In this document: in pieces, positions 60,585 through 64,000 of the stretch
Layout of the letters: each line of letters starts with the position of its first letter
How positions within the stretch are numbered: position 1 is the first letter of the stretch
Assembly: GCA_002471665.1 (NCBI GenBank)
Contig: DKQK01000023.1
Span: 37,422-101,421, forward strand
DNA length: 64,000 bases
DNA from: Gammaproteobacteria bacterium UBA7310
GTDB taxonomy: Bacteria; Pseudomonadota; Gammaproteobacteria; Pseudomonadales; Ketobacteraceae
Direction of reading: 5' to 3'
Position numbers and translations under genes: made by a program
Notes under the pieces: generated by a model
Told to the model about the DNA's origin: nothing
Databases searched by the model: none
What the model saw: only the letters and a program-made list of their open reading frames with translations

Positions 60585-60878
60585 TTATTCAAAAGCCCCC
60601 TCAACATCGCGGGCATGATGAAGCACCCGTAGAATCTCCACCCAATCCTCAGACACGCGATAAAAGATTATGTGTTTTTGATGATTGCGGCTGAAAATGC
60701 CGCTGCGGATTTCCTTGCGCTCCCGCCCAAGGTAAGGTGATTCAGCGATCGTTGAAAATAGCTTAGCCAAACTGTCCAAATACAGTTCAGTCTGCTGTTC
60801 GCCCCAGGTTTCAAAGGTATATGTGGCGATCGCTTCGATATCCTGATCTGCTGCCGGCGCTAACCGGTAGCGGCTCAT
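60585..60878 (-). CDS. parE: RelE/ParE family toxin
   Basis: The protein has 97 residues. Y-R-L-A-P-A-A-D-Q-D-I-E-A-I-A-T-Y-T at the N-terminus, R-K-E-I-R-S-G-I-F-S-R-N-H-Q-K-H-I-I-F-Y-R-V and V-E-I-L-R-V-L-H-H-A-R-D near the C-terminus are the ParE landmarks. ParE toxins poison DNA gyrase. The gene starts 4 bases before the antitoxin stop. Confidence 0.94.
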   Translation of the reverse strand: MSRYRLAPAADQDIEAIATYTFETWGEQQTELYLDSLAKLFSTIAESPYLGRERKEIRSGIFSRNHQKHIIFYRVSEDWVEILRVLHHARDVEGAFE

Positions 60879-61135
60879 TGACCGGTTTTCCGTTTAACCC
60901 GGTTCAACATTTCCTTGGGGTCGTATTGCACACCCCGGCCATCATCCAGCTGCTTGCATGCCACATCAATGTCGGCCCGCAGAGCTTCCAGCTTGGCTTG
61001 GTAGGTTTGATCCTGCTGCATCTTCAGGCGCAGTGCTTCCCGTATCACTTCACTGGCGTTGTTATAGAGGCCGGATTTGACCTGTTCAGCGATATACTGT
61101 TCAAACTGTTCGCTCAGGTTGACGTTCATAGCCAT
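60875..61135 (-). CDS. parD: ParD-like antitoxin
   Basis: The protein has 86 residues. N-terminal ribbon-helix-helix N-V-N-L-S-E-Q-F-E-Q-Y-I then Y-N-N-A-S-E-V-I-R-E-A-L-R, and an acidic, helical toxin-binding tail. An ATG six bases further (residue 3) is another start. It should bind the palindrome 35 bases upstream. Confidence 0.94.
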   Translation of the reverse strand: MAMNVNLSEQFEQYIAEQVKSGLYNNASEVIREALRLKMQQDQTYQAKLEALRADIDVACKQLDDGRGVQYDPKEMLNRVKRKTGQ

Positions 61136-61169
61136 TACCTACTTTATCTGTTGGGGATGTGGCGCATTA

Positions 61170-61192
61170 GTCCAATATTAGCAATATTGGAC
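61170..61192. promoter_or_regulatory. Probable ParD operator
   Basis: GTCCAATATT-AGC-AATATTGGAC is a perfect inverted repeat with 10-bp arms, 35 bases before the parD start. ParD-ParE complexes usually repress their own promoter at such a site. Confidence 0.7.
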
Positions 61193-61263
61193 ATAGATTC
61201 CACCCCCTCACCCAGTATTAGACAAAAACGCCACCACCATCAACGCACAGGCGGCCTAAATGG

Positions 61264-61311
61264 TTGACTTGACCCAACCGTGACGTACACTATCTTAAAT
61301 CTATACGTCAC
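61264..61311 (+). promoter_or_regulatory. Promoter and operator of the DUF6364/PIN pair
   Basis: TTGACT (61264-61269) and TACACT (61286-61291) stand 16 bases apart. An inverted repeat GTGACGTA (61280-61287) / TACGTCAC (61304-61311) overlaps the -10 box and transcription start, the natural place for an autorepressing antitoxin. Confidence 0.6.
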
Positions 61312-61335
61312 CGGCTATTTGCCAAGGCCAACAGC

Positions 61336-61587
61336 ATGCAGACCAAACTTACGCTACGACTCGACCAAGAGCTGGTTGAGAAAGCCAAATTTTACGCCGC
61401 CGAGCACGGCAAATCCGTGTCCCAGATGGTGGCGGATTATTTTCGGTTTCTGGATGCACAACCGGCGCCTACCGCCTCCCCCGATGCAGCAATGGGTAAC
61501 AAAACCCTAGCCCTGAAAGGGCTGCTGAAAAAAGCCAACATCAACGAAGACGATTACAACCAATACCGCACCGACAAGTACCTGTGA
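61336..61587 (+). CDS. DUF6364-like ribbon-helix-helix antitoxin
   Basis: The protein has 83 residues. Q-T-K-L-T-L-R-L-D-Q-E-L-V-E-K-A-K-F-Y-A and S-V-S-Q-M-V-A-D-Y-F are a ribbon-helix-helix pattern; an acidic tail ends D-D-Y-N-Q-Y-R-T-D-K-Y-L. It is followed with a 4-base overlap by a PIN toxin, the usual DUF6364 partner. Regulated through the upstream palindrome. Confidence 0.88.
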   Translation: MQTKLTLRLDQELVEKAKFYAAEHGKSVSQMVADYFRFLDAQPAPTASPDAAMGNKTLALKGLLKKANINEDDYNQYRTDKYL

Positions 61588-62000
61588 ACGCCCTGTTTGA
61601 TACCAACGTTATTCTTGACCTGCTGCTGGACCGGGAGCCCTTCAACGCTCCCGCCACCTGGCTGATCTCACAGGCCGAGGCCGGAGCCATTAACGGTTCC
61701 CTTTGCGCCACCACCCTCACCAATATTTTTTACATTGCCAGCAAAGCCCTTAACCGACAACAGGCCGCCACTGCTGTGGCCAACATCATGAGTATTTTTG
61801 AAGTGGCCCCGGTAACCCGAGCCGTGATCGAAGATGCCCTCACCACGCCCATTCAGGACTTTGAGGACGCCGTGCTGTACCAGTCAGCCATCCATTACGG
61901 CTGCCAGCTGATCGTGACCCGTAACACCAAAGACTTTACCCACACCCGCATACCTGTGATGACGCCAGATGAATTTATTGCGTTGCTGCACAGCACTTAG
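61584..62000 (+). CDS. PIN domain ribonuclease toxin
   Basis: The protein has 138 residues, GTG start overlapping the antitoxin stop (GTGA). Acidic residues of the PIN metal site are visible: D in L-F-D-T-N-V-I-L-D, E/D in F-E-D-A-V-L-Y-Q, and the T-R-N-x-K-D-F segment. VapC-like toxins cut tRNA or other RNA. It converges with the nickel permease gene. Confidence 0.92.
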   Translation: MNALFDTNVILDLLLDREPFNAPATWLISQAEAGAINGSLCATTLTNIFYIASKALNRQQAATAVANIMSIFEVAPVTRAVIEDALTTPIQDFEDAVLYQSAIHYGCQLIVTRNTKDFTHTRIPVMTPDEFIALLHST

Positions 62001-62019
62001 CTGCGTGTAATGATTACCC

Positions 62020-62760
62020 TCAAACCGGCGCCACCAACAACCCAACCCCCAACGCCGACGTCACCACCCCTATGGAAAACTGCAACCCCGTATGCACCCG
62101 CGTCAGTTTCTTCGCGGTCATCCCCAGGGGCACGGAGATCACCAGTGAAAATACAAACATCCCCAGAATCGATCCCAGTCCAAAGATAGTGATGTAAGCC
62201 AATCCGGTGCTGATGGAATCCACCTGATCCACAAACAGCAGGATCAAGGCGGCGGAACCGGCCATGCCGTGGATGATGCCCATAAACAACGCCCGCAGGG
62301 GCCAGTCTTTTTTATGGCTGTGGTTGTGATGGCCGTGTTTGTGGGAAAGGCCCAGTTGCGGTTGGATGAACGGTGCCAGGCGAAAGTTTTGCGGTTGATC
62401 CTGATGGCTGTGGGCGTGGAAGTGTTGGGTGCCGTCTTTGTGTTGGTGCAGGTGAAAGTGGACTTTGTCGCGCCAGGCCCGGCGCAGTACGTCCAGGCCC
62501 AATACGATCATCAGGGCGCCGACGGCCATTTCCAGGCCGTGGGCCATTTGTTCAGGGATCATGGTGTCGCTCCACAGCACCACCGCGCCCACCAGCAGCA
62601 GCATCACGCTGTGGCCAAAGCCCCAGGCCACGCCCTGGCGCACCACTTGCCAGCGGTTGGGAAAGGTGCTGGCCAGTGAGGCCACGGTGGCAATGTGGTC
62701 TGCCTCCAGTGCGTGCCGTATCCCCAGTAAAAAGCCCACGAATAATAAGCTGGTCATCAA
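62020..62760 (-). CDS. Nickel/cobalt permease (UreH/HoxN-like)
   Basis: The protein has 246 residues and about six membrane helices. H-A-L-E-A-D-H-I-A in the first helix is the H-x4-D-H nickel motif. The loop after helix 3 is full of histidines (H-F-H-L-H-Q-H, H-F-H-A-H-S-H, H-K-H-G-H-H-N-H-S-H), suited to metal capture. The gene overlaps hypE by 4 bases, so it should supply nickel to the hydrogenase. Confidence 0.9.
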   Translation of the reverse strand: MMTSLLFVGFLLGIRHALEADHIATVASLASTFPNRWQVVRQGVAWGFGHSVMLLLVGAVVLWSDTMIPEQMAHGLEMAVGALMIVLGLDVLRRAWRDKVHFHLHQHKDGTQHFHAHSHQDQPQNFRLAPFIQPQLGLSHKHGHHNHSHKKDWPLRALFMGIIHGMAGSAALILLFVDQVDSISTGLAYITIFGLGSILGMFVFSLVISVPLGMTAKKLTRVHTGLQFSIGVVTSALGVGLLVAPV

Positions 62761-63806
62761 CAGATCCTCGGTAATTGCTCGCCTACGAGCCGGTCTACTA
62801 TTCGCTGGCTGCCAAATCCTGTGGTCATCAGCACGCTTGGTTTTGAAACGGGTTTAGATGTTTCTTTTACTTGCCCGATGATGGCGCTGTGGCGCCCCGC
62901 CGGGTGGCTGTGCATTACTTCAATCAGTTTTTCCGCAGCGGCAGCAGGCACCACGGCCACCAGTTTGCCTTCGTTGGCCAGGTAGAGCGGGTCCAATCCC
63001 AGGATCTCGCACATGCCCCGTACTTCCGCGCGAATAGGCAGTTTGGTCTCATCCACCTGCATGCAGCAATCGCTGGCCTGGGCGAATTCGTTCAGCACGG
63101 TGGCCAGGCCGCCCCGGGTGGCATCCCGCAGGCAGTGGATCTCCGGGCACACGGCCAACATGGCTTGCACCAGATCGCCCAACGGTTGGCAATCGGATTC
63201 GATGCTGTTCTGCAAAGCCAGGTCGCCACGGGCATCCACAATGGCGGCGCCGTGATCCCCCAGGTAGCCGTTGATGATGATGGCGTCCCCCGGTTGTGCA
63301 CCGGCGGCGCTGATGTTCACCCCTGCGGCAATCACCCCCACACCGGCGGTGTTGATGAAGAGCTTGTCGCAGCTGCCTTTGTGCACCACCTTGGTATCGC
63401 CGGTGACGATGCTCACCCCCGCTTCCAATGCGGTTTGTTGCATGGAGCGTACCACTTTTTTCAGGGTGTCGATGGGCAGGCCTTCTTCGATGATGAAGCC
63501 GCAACTGAGGTACAGCGGTTTGGCGCCGCCCATGGCCAGGTCGTTGACGGTGCCGGTCACTGCTAACTTGCCGATGTCGCCGCCGGGGAAGAATAATGGG
63601 TCCACCACGTACGAGTCGGTGGTGAAGGCCAGGCGGTTGCCCTGTTGTTGCAGGGCGGCCAGATCGAAGCGGGCCTGGTCTTCCATGGCGGCTAGATCCG
63701 AATTATCAAAACCCGCAACGAAGACAGAGCGGATCAGTTCGTCCATGGCTTTGCCGCCGCTGCCGTGGGCGAGGGTTATCTTTTCCTGGGAGCTGATATC
63801 AGTCAT
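62757..63806 (-). CDS. hypE: Hydrogenase maturation protein HypE
   Basis: The protein has 349 residues. H-G-S-G-G-K-A-M-D near the N-terminus and the C-terminal P-R-I-C are the HypE hallmarks. The last cysteine receives the carbamoyl group from HypF and is dehydrated to thiocyanate for the cyanide ligands of the NiFe centre. D-T-K-V-V and the R-D-A-T-R-G-G-L segment belong to the ATP-binding AIR synthase fold. hypD overlaps upstream by 4 bases. Confidence 0.97.
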   Translation of the reverse strand: MTDISSQEKITLAHGSGGKAMDELIRSVFVAGFDNSDLAAMEDQARFDLAALQQQGNRLAFTTDSYVVDPLFFPGGDIGKLAVTGTVNDLAMGGAKPLYLSCGFIIEEGLPIDTLKKVVRSMQQTALEAGVSIVTGDTKVVHKGSCDKLFINTAGVGVIAAGVNISAAGAQPGDAIIINGYLGDHGAAIVDARGDLALQNSIESDCQPLGDLVQAMLAVCPEIHCLRDATRGGLATVLNEFAQASDCCMQVDETKLPIRAEVRGMCEILGLDPLYLANEGKLVAVVPAAAAEKLIEVMHSHPAGRHSAIIGQVKETSKPVSKPSVLMTTGFGSQRIVDRLVGEQLPRIC

Positions 63807-64000
63807 ACCATGGCTCCTTGGTTACTCTTTGCTTCAGTAGCTTGAGCCCGTTTGATCTTCAGTTCCTGCACATCGCTGTATTGGTAGTAGGCGGCGCAGG
63901 CCCCTTCGGAGGACACCATCAACGCGCCCATGGGGGTTTGCGGTGTGCACTGTTCGCCGAACTGTTTGCACTGCCAGGGGCGGATCAGGCCTTTGAGTAC
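63803..64000 (-). CDS. hypD: Hydrogenase maturation protein HypD (C-terminal end only)
   Basis: The last 65 residues are present; the remainder lies beyond the right edge. C-K-Q-F-G-E-Q-C-T-P-Q-T-P-M-G-A-L-M-V-S-S-E-G-A-C-A-A-Y is the conserved HypD end, with three cysteines typical of the Fe-S/ligand region. HypD carries the iron where HypE's cyanide groups are placed. Overlaps hypE by 4 bases. Confidence 0.95.
   Translation of the reverse strand, partial: VLKGLIRPWQCKQFGEQCTPQTPMGALMVSSEGACAAYYQYSDVQELKIKRAQATEAKSNQGAMV

Overview
The window looks like part of the chromosome of a free-living, probably marine or soil gammaproteobacterium of the Oceanospirillales/Pseudomonadales type. The evidence is the gene set: type VI secretion, a periplasmic fatty-acid cis/trans isomerase, NsrR-controlled NO defence, SulP transport and NiFe-hydrogenase maturation. 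It also has the moderately GC-rich, Shine-Dalgarno-led gene style of that group. Genus cannot be fixed from sequence alone. No rRNA, tRNA, complete transposon or CRISPR array was seen.

Layout. (1) 1-9.6 kb: a type VI secretion segment. tssK (cut by the left edge), tssJ and tagH lie on the minus strand. A divergent vgrG is followed by overlapping genes for an effector with a C-terminal zinc-deaminase signature (H-A-E plus C-x2-C) and a YwqK-like immunity protein. Endonuclease V, the repair enzyme for deaminated bases, lies tail to tail with the immunity gene, 1 bp apart. A degraded second effector/immunity pair follows. (2) 9.7-12.4 kb: small minus-strand orphan genes separated by long imperfect palindromes that resemble integron attC sites. 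This would be a cassette cluster without an integrase in view. (3) 12.4-23.6 kb: surface-sugar type membrane enzymes, an APH/P-loop kinase fusion, a CBS protein, a FieF-like metal exporter, a MEMO/AMMECR1 pair, a DMT permease and two tandem acyl-CoA dehydrogenases. (4) 23.6-26 kb: an NO-response unit with nsrR, an 18-bp-armed operator palindrome, a truncated haemoglobin and a 2Fe-2S flavin reductase. (5) 26-45.5 kb: mostly core metabolism, stress and envelope genes, including a cytochrome b/PepSY/two-component operon, an AsmA protein and Cti.

(6) 45.7-59.3 kb: a 13.5-kb defence island on the minus strand. It is a type I restriction-modification operon (hsdM, hsdS ... hsdR, YgjP-like metallopeptidase) with a tandem DUF262 (GmrSD-like) pair, an RNase-H-fold-like protein and a Fic protein inserted between hsdS and hsdR. 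Most genes overlap. A 55-codon gene runs on the opposite strand in the only large gap. (7) 59.7-62 kb: two hypothetical genes and two toxin-antitoxin pairs (ParDE and DUF6364/PIN), each with a clear palindromic operator. (8) 62-64 kb: a nickel permease, hypE and the end of hypD, from a hydrogenase maturation operon.

The strongest leads are the deaminase effector beside a deaminated-base repair enzyme, the composite hsd/DUF262/Fic island, the attC-like cassette cluster, the acyl-CoA dehydrogenase pair in which one partner lacks the usual catalytic glutamate, and two unusual 5' leaders in the NO-detoxification unit.
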